Below are positions 27,354-36,783 of a stretch of 64,000 bases of DNA, one piece after another. Made by a program: the position numbers and the translations under genes. The first letter of the stretch is position 1; the number at the start of each line of letters is the position of its first letter. Under the pieces are notes generated by a model, which had not been told where the DNA came from, made no database searches, and saw nothing but the letters and a program-made list of their open reading frames with translations. This stretch comes from Candidatus Thorarchaeota archaeon (GTDB taxonomy: Archaea; Asgardarchaeota; Thorarchaeia; Thorarchaeales; Thorarchaeaceae), in assembly GCA_003345545.1 (NCBI GenBank), contig PRDH01000044.1, positions 124,001 through 188,000 on the forward strand. The letters are read 5' to 3'.

Positions 27354-28049
27354 TTGCTGAACATCACCTACTTTGGACACACATCATTTGCATTAGAATC
27401 AAAGGGGACAGTAGTTCTACTTAATCCAGGAATCTGGAAGAAGGAACCAATAGTCCCGAATGATTTTAGCGCGAGAGTGGTGGTGGCAACAAACAAGGAA
27501 GATGATGCATTAGGAAACGCAAGCACAATATCTGTGAACTCAAAGGCGTGGTTCCTTGGCAACAAGGAGGCCGTAGAGAAGGCTACTGCACAGGGTGTTA
27601 AACCCTGGCTTCTTCATGTTCTTGAGAATGAGGTTCCCTATGAGATACCCAATGTCCGTTTCGTCCCCTATGCTCTCTCAAGGATTGACGAAACGAAAGG
27701 TGGACATATTGGTAATCTCGGTCTCATGATTCAGATTGGAGGCATGAAAGTTGGCTATCTGGGGGATACAGCAATTCGCGGCCCATTCGAGCATCTAGAA
27801 ATGGATATCCTCATCACTCCTATCGGGGGAGGAGCCACATTTCCAGTGAAGGATGCGGTGAGTCTTTGCATAGACAGTAAGCCGCGTATCAGCATACCAA
27901 TGCGATGGACTTCAGATGAACAGCCTGTCAAATTCTCAAAGTATCTTGAGCAGTTTGGACAGGGAATCAAGGCAGTAGTGATGATGCCAAACCAGAAACT
28001 CACAGCTCAGTGGGCAGCAGGTAACGAGTTTAGATACGAGCTAAACTGA
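27354..28049 (+). CDS. Metallo-beta-lactamase-fold protein (UPF0173/UlaG-like) without the metal-binding motif
   Basis: The protein of about 231 residues begins NITYFGHTSFALE and contains GYLGDTAIRGPFE and RISIPMRWTS, following UPF0173 MBL-fold hydrolases. Where relatives have the THxHxDH metal motif, this protein reads TNKEDDALGN, so the three motif histidines are gone while the flanking strand and DALGN turn are kept. A hydrolytic role is therefore unlikely. TTG 27354 was chosen because GGAAGTGAT precedes it and it matches the family N-terminus; GTG 27324 is an upstream alternative. Divergent from nurA. Confidence 0.75.
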   Translation: MLNITYFGHTSFALESKGTVVLLNPGIWKKEPIVPNDFSARVVVATNKEDDALGNASTISVNSKAWFLGNKEAVEKATAQGVKPWLLHVLENEVPYEIPNVRFVPYALSRIDETKGGHIGNLGLMIQIGGMKVGYLGDTAIRGPFEHLEMDILITPIGGGATFPVKDAVSLCIDSKPRISIPMRWTSDEQPVKFSKYLEQFGQGIKAVVMMPNQKLTAQWAAGNEFRYELN

Positions 28050-28125
28050 TATTCTCCGTTTGAGTCAGTACGGAAGGCAGAAGATTCCCTGAATCGGTGA
28101 GCATATGACAAAGGGTGTGCATTAG

Positions 28126-29913
28126 ATGGGTGACAATGATAAGAAGAATGTGATTATTGACCTCGAAGAGTCCGAAAAAGCTCAACTTGGTAGACTTAGC
28201 GAACTCGAGAACGTTGAAACCTCAGGAGTTCTGAGCGTCATCAATACGTCAAAGAGGTGCCGTATTTGGAATGTGAAGGTACACCTTGGCAACTCTCGTG
28301 GTAACACTGATATCGGCAAAGAACCACTCGCAGCAGGAGAAATTGATATTGGTGGAAAATGGGAGAAGCGATACAAGGTAACAACGCGTGCACCAATGGT
28401 GACTCTCTCAGAGATTTATGATACCTGCGGAGACCTTGAGACTGAAGGACCTCACTGGGCATATGTCAGCGGCAAAGATAACCAGGTGAAAATCAAGATA
28501 TCCATCAAGAATGAAACCGATGGAGAAATCGATAACATTATTCTCAACAAGACTATTCCACCGGAATTATCAGATATTGAAATCCTCTCAGCAAAGTCAG
28601 GTAAGGCAGAGTACGATGAAGGCACCAAACAGATTGTCTGGAAGGACTTTGTCATCTACCCACACGAAGACACAACCCTTGTCATCAAAGCGACAGGAAG
28701 AGTGGAGAGTACTGATTTAAGGAGTGGAGGCGAAATCGTCCTTACCTACAGGGGAGAAGGACAGCAGAGATCAGTCTTAGATCCCGCTCTCACAGCGCTC
28801 ACTGAGTTTCTGATGGGAATTGAAACTGCTGAAACAAAACCGAATCAGTGGGAGTGCACGCTCGAATGCTCTAACGAGAGCGACCTGATAGTGCGACTTG
28901 ACAAGGCTGTAGTCTTCGTGACACCTGAAGGCGGTGGCGAAAAGAAGAAGATGCTCAATGCATCACCCTCCGTAGAGATGGCACCAAATCAACAATGGAA
29001 AGCCTCCTTCAAGGTGGCGAGCCAGAATACTCCAAAATGCAAACAGGACCTCCTCTACACGCCCGTCAGTGTTGTTACCAAGAGAGTGCTTGGCACAATT
29101 GAGAAGTCGCCTCAGATGGTGTCGGTGTGTAAGATTGATTGCACAAAGACATTCGACCCGCCTTCTGTGAGCAGCTTCGACAAGACCCCGGTTGAAGTCA
29201 CTATCGAGATGACCAATACTGGAACAGCTCGATTCAATGAGATTGTCATCACGGATAACCTCCCAGACGACGTCATGCCTCCTACGAGTGAGCATGTTAC
29301 GGTTTGGATCAAGGGAAAGAAGTACACCGGGCCATATGAATTCATCATTGATCCCAAGAACCAAGACCCCGAAAAGCAACACAAAATCACATTCAAGGTC
29401 GAAGGTCTGAAGGACTCCGTAGGTGAACTAGAGCCTGGTGAGAGTGTCAAGATCAACTATGCAGTGATGGCATGGAGAAACAGACCTGAGAAGGAATATC
29501 CCTCACCGATTACCTGTGGCGCAAACACATACCCTGCTGGAATTCAGACCGAGATCAGCAGTCCCAAGGATGGCTACAAGCTTGGTGTCATCTACAAGAA
29601 ACGTGCAATCTCGACGAAGAAGGCTATCAACAAGGGTTCGAGCGCAGGGCAATATGTCGTGGTACTCGTTGTGTCAAACAATGGAGAAGTGACAGCAGAG
29701 AATATCCAGATGACTGATTGGATACCTGCCGCATTCGAGTATGTTTCTACTGAACCTGAGGATGATCAGCCCGTTCTGGCAAAGGTGTCTGATGGGACCA
29801 ACATGGTCTGGAACTGGGCACGCATGAATCCTGGCGACCAAAAGAAAATCAAGGTCTCTGTGCAGGGTGAGGGCGAGTATGAGCGCCGTGAGCCTGAAGT
29901 GACTTCAATCTAG
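28126..29913 (+). CDS. Cytosolic protein of tandem DUF11-like beta-sandwich domains
   Basis: The 595-residue protein consists of about five consecutive beta-sandwich repeats (roughly 30-95, 110-205, 215-330, 340-475 and 495-590). Recurrent phrases are VKIKISIKNETDGEIDNI, VEVTIEMTNTGTARFNEI and VVVLVVSNNGEVTAENI, each followed by a '(D/N)-x-x-P' turn and a late L(E/N)PG(E/D) strand, as in archaeal surface-protein DUF11 repeats. There is no signal peptide, no membrane anchor and no Thr/Ser-rich stalk, so it appears to be intracellular, which is unusual for this fold. No Shine-Dalgarno site; ATG 28126. Function unknown; a scaffold or binding role is a guess. Confidence 0.7.
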   Translation: MGDNDKKNVIIDLEESEKAQLGRLSELENVETSGVLSVINTSKRCRIWNVKVHLGNSRGNTDIGKEPLAAGEIDIGGKWEKRYKVTTRAPMVTLSEIYDTCGDLETEGPHWAYVSGKDNQVKIKISIKNETDGEIDNIILNKTIPPELSDIEILSAKSGKAEYDEGTKQIVWKDFVIYPHEDTTLVIKATGRVESTDLRSGGEIVLTYRGEGQQRSVLDPALTALTEFLMGIETAETKPNQWECTLECSNESDLIVRLDKAVVFVTPEGGGEKKKMLNASPSVEMAPNQQWKASFKVASQNTPKCKQDLLYTPVSVVTKRVLGTIEKSPQMVSVCKIDCTKTFDPPSVSSFDKTPVEVTIEMTNTGTARFNEIVITDNLPDDVMPPTSEHVTVWIKGKKYTGPYEFIIDPKNQDPEKQHKITFKVEGLKDSVGELEPGESVKINYAVMAWRNRPEKEYPSPITCGANTYPAGIQTEISSPKDGYKLGVIYKKRAISTKKAINKGSSAGQYVVVLVVSNNGEVTAENIQMTDWIPAAFEYVSTEPEDDQPVLAKVSDGTNMVWNWARMNPGDQKKIKVSVQGEGEYERREPEVTSI

Positions 29914-29933
29914 TTTCTTCGCTATGATGAGTA

Positions 29934-29957
29934 GGCACTGGGTTTCAGCCCGGTGTC
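29934..29957. terminator. Hairpin in the convergent gap after the beta-sandwich gene
   Basis: GGCACTGGG (29934-29942) pairs with CCCGGTGTC (29949-29957) around a 6-nt loop, with two G-T wobbles. It lies between two convergent genes, 21 nt after the plus-strand stop. No strong T-run follows, so a terminator role is tentative. Confidence 0.35.
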
Positions 29958-29976
29958 TATTCAGAGTCTACTCCTC

Positions 29977-30315
29977 TTACTCTCGCTCTATTTCTTCGAG
30001 CTCTTTTCTTGTTTCTGCAAGCGCAGCATCAATATCCTCTAGTGGTATGTAGTCCTCTTCTTCCTCAGGCTTGTGAGTGTCTAACCTGTACAGTACCTTG
30101 AAACCGTTCAGTGTCTTATGGATTGCATCTGCAATCTCCACGATTACAGTCCCAAGTTTTGACTCCTTGAGTTCTTCATCGGTATGTTCGTATACAAAAT
30201 CATATGCTCCCTTGACCGGTTTGAAACCCAATTGGAGCAGTTTATGCACTACTCTTGATGGTGATGCACCTTCACTATAGAACCAGACTTGGACATGTGT
30301 AACATACCTAGACAT
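29977..30315 (-). CDS. Small conserved-looking protein of unknown function
   Basis: The 112-residue protein starts MSRYVTHVQVWFYSEG and has an alpha/beta N-terminal domain (VVHKLLQLGFKPVKGAYDFVYEH, TVIVEIADAIHKTLNGFKVLYRLDT) and an acidic helical tail. The layout could be a ferredoxin-like fold but no family is recognised with certainty. The frame extends to 30366; ATG 30315 was chosen because GAGGT lies 8 nt upstream on the coding strand. Confidence 0.65.
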   Translation of the reverse strand: MSRYVTHVQVWFYSEGASPSRVVHKLLQLGFKPVKGAYDFVYEHTDEELKESKLGTVIVEIADAIHKTLNGFKVLYRLDTHKPEEEEDYIPLEDIDAALAETRKELEEIERE

Positions 30316-30392
30316 GATTGACAACCTCATCTTGGCCGGATACAGGCCTCGCTCTGCACCTGACATATGACTTCTGCTATTAGTCTTTCGAC

Positions 30393-31475
30393 TCAGGTAT
30401 GAGTCTGCAGGGAGATATCCTCATGTTCAAGTACATGGAGCCATAGCAATCTGCAGTCACAGGCAAGACTCTCGAGTGACCTTACATCTTGGTCTAGAGA
30501 GAATCTACGAATTGCATCCAGAATTGGCGCGTCACACTTCCCACAGTTGTGCGCGCCTCTGCTTTTTCCTGCAGCTACTGGGTCACAGACAATATTGATT
30601 GTTCCCTCTGCAATCCTATGTGCATGACGCAAGACCTCGACCACACTCCACAACCATGGTGGTCTGAACTTCCCCTTTTCCCATAGGTCTTCAACAAGGG
30701 TGCTCCGCTGCACATTCACAGGATTCAGGGAGATTGTTGACACTCCGAGAGCCAAGGCATCGTTTATCGTGTTCTGAGCATCAAGAAGGGCTGACCTCTC
30801 AGTCAGGAATGGAGGTTTCAACAGAACATATGCGCGCGTTCCGATGCCGTATCGCTTGGCGGTGTTTACAGAGTCAGCGAATGAGCGGAAGTTGAAGTTC
30901 TTGTTGATACAGACAGACCTCACAATATCGCTACTGCTCTCCAGGCCTATACCAAGCTCTACCCGACGGTCTCCAAGGATTCTTCGAACCTCAGTAAGAA
31001 CCGAATCTGTCACATACTCCGGTCTTGACTCCAAGACTACCTCCTTGATTCGATCATCATTCGAGATAGACTCTAGCATCTGATTTCGTGTAGAAGCGGG
31101 TATCTCATCTGAGTCCAAGAAACTGCCACTCGTGTATATCTTCACAGAGAGTGGCGCAGTATGTTTATCGAGCTTACTCATTGCTGATTGAAACTGAAGG
31201 AGAAACTCTTCCTCTGTCGGATTCTTGTCTGTGCCATCCAAGAGGTAGCTGCACATGGTGCACCCACCCTCGCTGCTTCGTGCATGGGCACATCCAATGG
31301 AGGAAAGCACAATCGAGAGAGCAGTCCCTTGGATTGAACCTATCCGACTAGGTGAAGTCCATGCAGCAGAGGGCCTAGTGAGGCTCTTCGACGGCCTCTC
31401 AACAATAGACTCACCGCGCGCTCGAATCGACGCCTGCTTCACAGCATTCCGAATCTGCTCAGATAGAGTGTCCAT
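30393..31475 (-). CDS. raSEA: Archaeosine biosynthesis radical SAM protein RaSEA
   Basis: The 360-residue radical SAM protein has an Elp3-like iron-sulfur motif, C-x9-C-x2-C, in CAHARSSEGGCTMCSY, and a TIM-barrel core with VELGIGLESSSD and TRAYVLLKPPF. Together with ArcS it converts a preQ0-lysine adduct on G15 of tRNA to archaeosine. The gene is directly downstream of arcS, whose stop overlaps its start (TAATG), which makes the assignment firm. The C-terminal CGKCDAPI and CDCRLLW cysteines may bind a second metal site, as an inference. Confidence 0.9.
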   Translation of the reverse strand: MDTLSEQIRNAVKQASIRARGESIVERPSKSLTRPSAAWTSPSRIGSIQGTALSIVLSSIGCAHARSSEGGCTMCSYLLDGTDKNPTEEEFLLQFQSAMSKLDKHTAPLSVKIYTSGSFLDSDEIPASTRNQMLESISNDDRIKEVVLESRPEYVTDSVLTEVRRILGDRRVELGIGLESSSDIVRSVCINKNFNFRSFADSVNTAKRYGIGTRAYVLLKPPFLTERSALLDAQNTINDALALGVSTISLNPVNVQRSTLVEDLWEKGKFRPPWLWSVVEVLRHAHRIAEGTINIVCDPVAAGKSRGAHNCGKCDAPILDAIRRFSLDQDVRSLESLACDCRLLWLHVLEHEDISLQTHT

Positions 31476-33418
31476 TAGCCGCCCTCCTCTTTGTGTCGTA
31501 CACTCACGGCGCGACCACGCTCCAGTTCAGACATCTCTCTACCGGACATCTCACTCCGACCAACAGCGGTCACCTCATCATGACTGTTGATCACAATGAC
31601 CTCGTCTCCCGGTCGAATAGATTGGTCTGCGTCTCTAACACCGACGGCAAAGATGGATCCGCCCTTGACAGATGGAGCGTCCAGGTGAACCCAGTAGCGA
31701 TTCAGTGGTGCTAGGCGTCTTGCGCCACCAAGTGTCAATGATAACAGACCCGTATCAGCCACGTAAGAACAGACCTGCTCCTTCTGGACTTGACACAGTA
31801 TTTGCCTGTAGGGCTTTCCCATGAGCTTGGCGCCTTCAGGGACCAAGGCATCACCAGCTCCTGGGCCAAACTGAAAGTCAGCAGTCGCCCGCACAATCTC
31901 CTCCAGCTCCTGCGGGCGTGAGCTCCTGATGGGCAAGATGCTCTTCAGATCAACCAAGGTCTCTTGCAGAGACTCCCGAGACTCCCAGCTTGTAGGTGAG
32001 GCTTCCGGACTAGTATAGATTATGCTCTGAGCTATTCTGTGCTCTGCAGTCTTCACAATACCAAGATAGCCGCCTGAAACATGAGCAACCACAACAACGT
32101 CCGAATCGAACTTCTCAAGATGCGTAGCAAGGGCTTCGGCTGCTAGGTTCGTTTCCTCTGTATCCCATTCACCAGTGACAGGAATATCATAGTTTGCGGC
32201 AGGGTATATGCGCTCCAGTTCACGGGGTACTAGTCCAAGCGGTGATGTCAGGATTATCTGTGCAATCTGGGACGTTGCGCCACTCAACGACGCTTCTATG
32301 GTTTCCAGGAAGCGCTTATGAGACTTTGAGTCAGAGTATGGTTTTCGAGCAGAACAAGGCAGTAGCAGAGCTACCTTCTTGCCACTAGGCGGACGATATC
32401 GATTGGCTATGTACTCCCTGAATCTCCTGACTGCAGGAGCATTATAGGACTCAGGGCCAATAAGAGGAACAACTGGGGCTCCGCTTGAAGGGGTGAATTC
32501 CTCCACGAACGAGTAGGCCTGCCTGTCAACTCTGCGAAGAATCGATGCGTGAGCTGGACTATAGTGAGTAGTGGATTCGACGAGCCAGCGAAGACGCCCC
32601 GAATTCATGGCATCAATAGCCTCAGAGAGCACGGAGGCATACACGTTCACATTATGCTGCAGAAGGACATCCGTCACCTCAGAGGGACCGATGTCCTCAA
32701 GATGCTGACAGCTTGTGCAGGCGCAATACCTATGATGCTCGTCAGCACGAATTGTTTCAGCTCCATTGTGCCAGAGACGCTGGTGTTTTGCTGCAGCCTC
32801 TTGAGCGTGGCCTATGTCAATCAGATCAAAGCCCATGTAGTAGAGAAGTGGTATCGTGCCGGGCGCTATCCTGCCGAGCGCAACAGCCAGCCAAGATAAG
32901 GGCAGATGGCTACGTGAGAGCAGAGCATTGAGGTCCGAGTTTCCTAGCATTCCATCAAAGGTAAAGGCACCTGCTCGAACGCCTCGCGAGTGAGAGTCCT
33001 TCAGGTAAGAGGCAAGCGCTTCTGGCCCGATTTCCTCAGGGACACGTAGAATGACACGTGAAGGAGCGATATGAGAACGAATCTCATCAATTACGCTCAA
33101 CTGATGTTTCAGCATGAGAACTCCAGCATCATCTCCGAGAGCAGAGAACGCGGGCAGTGAAGGAAGAAGTAGTGAGTCTGAGTCCCCTACTTCTCCCTTG
33201 AGGGCATCTAGGGATGTTTCAAATGGCAGTGCTAGTAGGTGAGGCTCTGAAGAGTGCGACATGGCTCTTCCAATCGTCTTGTACGGTAGAAAGCGGTCAT
33301 CCGACAGGCATGCACTGGTGAGGGCAGGGGTTTCGTAGACTTGAGTTCCCATGATGTATTCTCCAATTCTAGCTGGACCATCGTGTCCGCGACCAATTCT
33401 GAACTCGGTCAACTTCAT
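31475..33418 (-). CDS. arcS: Archaeosine synthase ArcS (TgtA2-type)
   Basis: The 647-residue protein is a TGT-fold paralogue with a C-terminal PUA domain (about 570-640; WVHLDAPSVKGGSIFAVGV, then RPGDEVIVIN). The core contains the ArcS hallmark LLPCSARKPYSDSKSHKRF and a zinc-type CACTSCQHL knuckle. ArcS attaches lysine to preQ0-modified tRNA, after which RaSEA (next gene) releases archaeosine. The tRNA-Arg genes at 39.7 and 40.1 kb keep G15, the modified position. The ATG at 33416-33418 is 10 bp after the helicase stop. Confidence 0.9.
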   Translation of the reverse strand: MKLTEFRIGRGHDGPARIGEYIMGTQVYETPALTSACLSDDRFLPYKTIGRAMSHSSEPHLLALPFETSLDALKGEVGDSDSLLLPSLPAFSALGDDAGVLMLKHQLSVIDEIRSHIAPSRVILRVPEEIGPEALASYLKDSHSRGVRAGAFTFDGMLGNSDLNALLSRSHLPLSWLAVALGRIAPGTIPLLYYMGFDLIDIGHAQEAAAKHQRLWHNGAETIRADEHHRYCACTSCQHLEDIGPSEVTDVLLQHNVNVYASVLSEAIDAMNSGRLRWLVESTTHYSPAHASILRRVDRQAYSFVEEFTPSSGAPVVPLIGPESYNAPAVRRFREYIANRYRPPSGKKVALLLPCSARKPYSDSKSHKRFLETIEASLSGATSQIAQIILTSPLGLVPRELERIYPAANYDIPVTGEWDTEETNLAAEALATHLEKFDSDVVVVAHVSGGYLGIVKTAEHRIAQSIIYTSPEASPTSWESRESLQETLVDLKSILPIRSSRPQELEEIVRATADFQFGPGAGDALVPEGAKLMGKPYRQILCQVQKEQVCSYVADTGLLSLTLGGARRLAPLNRYWVHLDAPSVKGGSIFAVGVRDADQSIRPGDEVIVINSHDEVTAVGRSEMSGREMSELERGRAVSVRHKEEGG

Positions 33419-33428
33419 TCATCTCCTG

Positions 33429-36086
33429 CTATACTAGGGGCTGGTATCCCACGTAACCCTCAGTGTCTACCTTGGTCTCTGCCCTTGACAGTATCTTCTC
33501 AACGCTCTCAAGAGCTCCTATCTTGAACAGCGGACTGTTATTGTTACCGCAATTGTATGAGTATGTGCACAGAGGACATCCATCGAGGGTGTTGCAATCG
33601 CAGCTCTCTAGTATCCTCTTTGCCCTTCTGAATGCCTCATCTAGTTTTCCAAAGAGGAGTTTTGATGCGCCATTTCCTCCTGGGCTTCCATCGTAGACAA
33701 AGATGATTCCTGAATCGCCCATTGAAACACCACCGATTTCCCGTGTGCCACCTCCTGTAAACATGTTACTAGATTCGATGAGAACGTGTTCGACAGCGTG
33801 GTAGGTGCCCCCATAGAGTTCAGCAGGTCCCATCACGGCTCTTTCAATGGACGCATACTTTCCTGCGATGTAGTCATTCACTGATTTGCTGGGCTCAGGT
33901 GCAGTAAACGCGAATCCACGTGTCTGATATGTATACAATAGGGGGGTCAGCAGATTCTGCTTGCCAATTATATGCCCACTCCTAGTCTCCTTTGTCACAT
34001 AGCCAAACACGGTCTGAGTCATCTCAAGATTGCAGTAGACAGCATCGAGGCCGAGAATCTTGGTCCTCTCGACTATGTCTAGTATCTTGGGCATGGTATA
34101 GTATAGCGGTTTTGTGTGGGTGCTCCGGTCCCCATGCAACACCACTGTAGCCCTTCCCAACCCAGTCGTGTATTTGAAGTCGACAGACAGGTAGTTCTTG
34201 CCGCCGTGAAGGTAGATTGCTCCTGGGTGCAACTCTTGAGCGGCCATAGGCATCGAACGCTCACCCAGTCCTCTCTTATCAAGACGTATCTGAACGGTGT
34301 CGCCAATCCCTCTTATATTGTAGCTACGCCATGCCTTTCTTGCCCTCTCATCATCAGCAATACGGATTGTTCCGTCCCCAAGTTGCCTGACGAGACCGTC
34401 GTCTGACAGCTTTTGAAGAACCCGATGATGTCTTGAGAACTGAGCTGCATTGAGCCTACCACTCATGGCCGCTGCAATCAATTGATAGTAGCCGACCACT
34501 TCATTCTCGGGTTCTGTGTATGCAGCATCGATATCCGTGAAGTATTTGTCAGGTTCATGCCTGTAGAAGGAGGAGATGGGATCATTTTCACGGAGTGCAA
34601 GGACAGCCACACTCTCCTGTCCTTTTCTACCCGCCCGCCCGATTCGTTGTGTCAGTCGCGTTATTGAGACAATCATGCTCACGACGCTGTTCAGGTCGCC
34701 AATGTCTATCCCCAGTTCAAGGGTAGGTGTTGAAACAATGACTGGTAGCTGCCCGGAACGGAAGCTGTCCTCAACGTTACTTCTGTGTTTCTTTGAGAGG
34801 CCGGCTCTATGAACCATTGATTTCACGCCACTCTCGCCTAGGAGCATGTTCAAGACCTCAGCCTCAGAATGCGTATTTCCGAACACGAGTGTCTTGAACT
34901 GGCCAGACTGTAGCGAGGAGACAATGTCAACAATCATGCCGTACTTGCTTCTCGTCTCAGGATAGTAGATGAGAAAGTGTACAGGACCTCTCTTGGCGTT
35001 CTTTGACTCTATGAGCCTGACCTCTGAGTCAAAGAGAACTTCAGCAAACTCCTTCGGATTGGCTACTGTAGCTGAGGCTCCAATCTTCTGGAACTTCCCA
35101 GATTCCATTTCGAGCCGCTTCATGATGAAATACACATTTGCTCCCATCGATCCGGTATACAGATGAATCTCATCGAGAACGACAAACTTCACGGTTCGAA
35201 GAAGAGGCGTCAGGCGCGACTGAGACCACCCAAGGTGATAGTGCAGGACATCGGGGTTGGTCAGCAGGATATCAGGAGGGCTGGCATAGATCTTGGTTCT
35301 GGCATCTTCAGAGATGTCACCATCAAAGAGGGACACTGTAAAACCAGATGCCTTACCAAGTTCCTTGATCTTGTCAAACTGGTCCCTCGCCAGAGCTTTT
35401 GTTGGATAGATGAGAAGTGCTCTCACTCCAGGATTCTTGAATGACTCCTGAACCGAGATGAGAATCTGCCTGATGATGGGTAAGATGAATCCTTCAGTCT
35501 TCCCCTGTGCCGTGGGCGCGACGATGACAACATCCTCACCATTGTTGATGGCATTGTAGGACTCCTCTTGGAACTTGTAGAGAGTGGCAATCCCTCTGGA
35601 GTGCAGAAGCTCCTTGAGTCGTGTGGGTACACTAAGATCATCCGTCTTGATGCCATATTCGGCATCTGTTGAGGGCATGTATTTGTACTTGACAAGATAA
35701 TCGCGACCGGACAGCACAAGTGAGCGTAGTGCCTCAGGAAGGGCATCCAGGGTGCCACCACCTTGTTCTACGATTCTCCTCACCGCCACTTCAGACTGGA
35801 CTCTCGTAGAAACGCCTTTCTTGCGGCGTTTCGTCTTGGGAGTATCGGCTCCGCTGCCCAGATACTCTCTCCTCTGCAGGTCAGATTTTGCAGTGTCATC
35901 AGAGAGTCCTTCTCGCTTGATGACCTCGGTATATGCCTCATAGGCATCAAAGAGGTCTTTCCTGCTTCCGTCTACCATGACTTCGACGGCACAAGAGGAA
36001 CACCGTACATACCAGCCCCCTGCCTCTTTCGTGAAGTCAAGACGCGAACCACACTTAGAGCAGTGAAGGACCGGCACAGTACTCAC
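33429..36086 (-). CDS. Superfamily 2 DNA helicase of the MrfA/Hrq1 (YprA) type with DUF1998 domain
   Basis: The 885-residue protein has an N-terminal zinc ribbon (CSKCGSRL, CSSCAVEV), a RecA-like domain 1 with APTAQGKTEG (motif I), LDEIHLYTG (DEIH box) and GASATVANP, domain 2 with STPTLELGIDIGDLN and TQRIGRAGRKGQ, and a DUF1998 region ending in the four-Cys cluster CDCNTLDGCPLC. Hrq1/MrfA helicases act in repair of interstrand or mitomycin lesions; the role here is inferred. It is just upstream of arcS on the same strand. Confidence 0.88.
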   Translation of the reverse strand: MSTVPVLHCSKCGSRLDFTKEAGGWYVRCSSCAVEVMVDGSRKDLFDAYEAYTEVIKREGLSDDTAKSDLQRREYLGSGADTPKTKRRKKGVSTRVQSEVAVRRIVEQGGGTLDALPEALRSLVLSGRDYLVKYKYMPSTDAEYGIKTDDLSVPTRLKELLHSRGIATLYKFQEESYNAINNGEDVVIVAPTAQGKTEGFILPIIRQILISVQESFKNPGVRALLIYPTKALARDQFDKIKELGKASGFTVSLFDGDISEDARTKIYASPPDILLTNPDVLHYHLGWSQSRLTPLLRTVKFVVLDEIHLYTGSMGANVYFIMKRLEMESGKFQKIGASATVANPKEFAEVLFDSEVRLIESKNAKRGPVHFLIYYPETRSKYGMIVDIVSSLQSGQFKTLVFGNTHSEAEVLNMLLGESGVKSMVHRAGLSKKHRSNVEDSFRSGQLPVIVSTPTLELGIDIGDLNSVVSMIVSITRLTQRIGRAGRKGQESVAVLALRENDPISSFYRHEPDKYFTDIDAAYTEPENEVVGYYQLIAAAMSGRLNAAQFSRHHRVLQKLSDDGLVRQLGDGTIRIADDERARKAWRSYNIRGIGDTVQIRLDKRGLGERSMPMAAQELHPGAIYLHGGKNYLSVDFKYTTGLGRATVVLHGDRSTHTKPLYYTMPKILDIVERTKILGLDAVYCNLEMTQTVFGYVTKETRSGHIIGKQNLLTPLLYTYQTRGFAFTAPEPSKSVNDYIAGKYASIERAVMGPAELYGGTYHAVEHVLIESSNMFTGGGTREIGGVSMGDSGIIFVYDGSPGGNGASKLLFGKLDEAFRRAKRILESCDCNTLDGCPLCTYSYNCGNNNSPLFKIGALESVEKILSRAETKVDTEGYVGYQPLV

Positions 36087-36169
36087 CAGATTCTATGAGG
36101 AGGGGTGCCTATGGCTTATCAAACTTTAGCATAGCTGTAATAGCCTTGACTAAGAATCTCTCCACAAGT

Positions 36170-36183
36170 TTATGAATTCATAA
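36170..36183. promoter_or_regulatory. Perfect 14-bp palindrome in a divergent promoter region
   Basis: TTATGAATTCATAA reads identically on both strands and lies 32 nt before the ATG at 36215, at TATA-box distance, between the helicase gene and the membrane zinc-ribbon gene. It may be the promoter itself, an operator, or both; AT-rich palindromes of this length can also arise by chance. Confidence 0.4.
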
Positions 36184-36214
36184 TGCACGACACACGTGAG
36201 AGAGGAGTACTTTA

Positions 36215-36703
36215 ATGTCCAGTGCATACAAGGCAAACTTACTCACAGCTGCTAGAGCAACTCATCTTGCCAGATTGACTCTTCTTTTGAATGGAAGCAG
36301 CACCTCTATGGCACCAGTTGTATACTATGGATGGCCCGTTACGGCGTTGTATTTCACATTCTTTCTTATCGATGTGATTCCCTTCTTATTGTTCTGGTTC
36401 TTGAAACCGAACCTGGAACTTGCAGTACGACTTATTGGTATTGCATGGGCAATTCTATTGTTTGCAGTCCTACTCCATATTGGGATGGAAATTGGGCTGG
36501 CTCTTCTGTTTTTTATTCAGCTAATTGTTCTGGCTTGGCCAAGAATGTATATGACCACTGCGGTGAAGGAAGGGGGTCAGAAAGCCGCGACTGCATCTAG
36601 AATCAAATGTTTCCACTGTGGAGCAACCTATGCATACAACCTCGACACCATTGTGAATGGAGACGTCGTCTGCCAGAACTGTGGAAGGTCGTTCAGAATC
36701 TGA
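36215..36703 (+). CDS. Membrane protein with C-terminal zinc ribbon
   Basis: The 162-residue protein has about three membrane spans (39-62, 68-92 and 94-112) followed by a cytosolic zinc ribbon (CFHCGATYAYN, then CQNCGRSFRI). GAGGAG lies 9 nt before the ATG. The family is not recognised. The layout suggests a membrane-anchored binding module facing the cytosol. Codirectional with the thioredoxin gene 80 bp downstream. Confidence 0.75.
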   Translation: MSSAYKANLLTAARATHLARLTLLLNGSSTSMAPVVYYGWPVTALYFTFFLIDVIPFLLFWFLKPNLELAVRLIGIAWAILLFAVLLHIGMEIGLALLFFIQLIVLAWPRMYMTTAVKEGGQKAATASRIKCFHCGATYAYNLDTIVNGDVVCQNCGRSFRI

Positions 36704-36783
36704 TTGGCTATAGCGCAATCCTTTTAACGGTTGTGTAAGGAGAACGCACAACCGATTCGCACCAGCGATGGAGTTTGAATATA

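Noticed and set aside
27113-27367. 85-residue N-terminal extension of NurA
   Set aside because: It overlaps the divergent gene, is not family-like, and an ATG with a good ribosome site exists at 27112.
29923-29929. ATGATGA after the beta-sandwich gene as a C box
   Set aside because: No CTGA box or second motif pair follows; a hairpin occupies the region.
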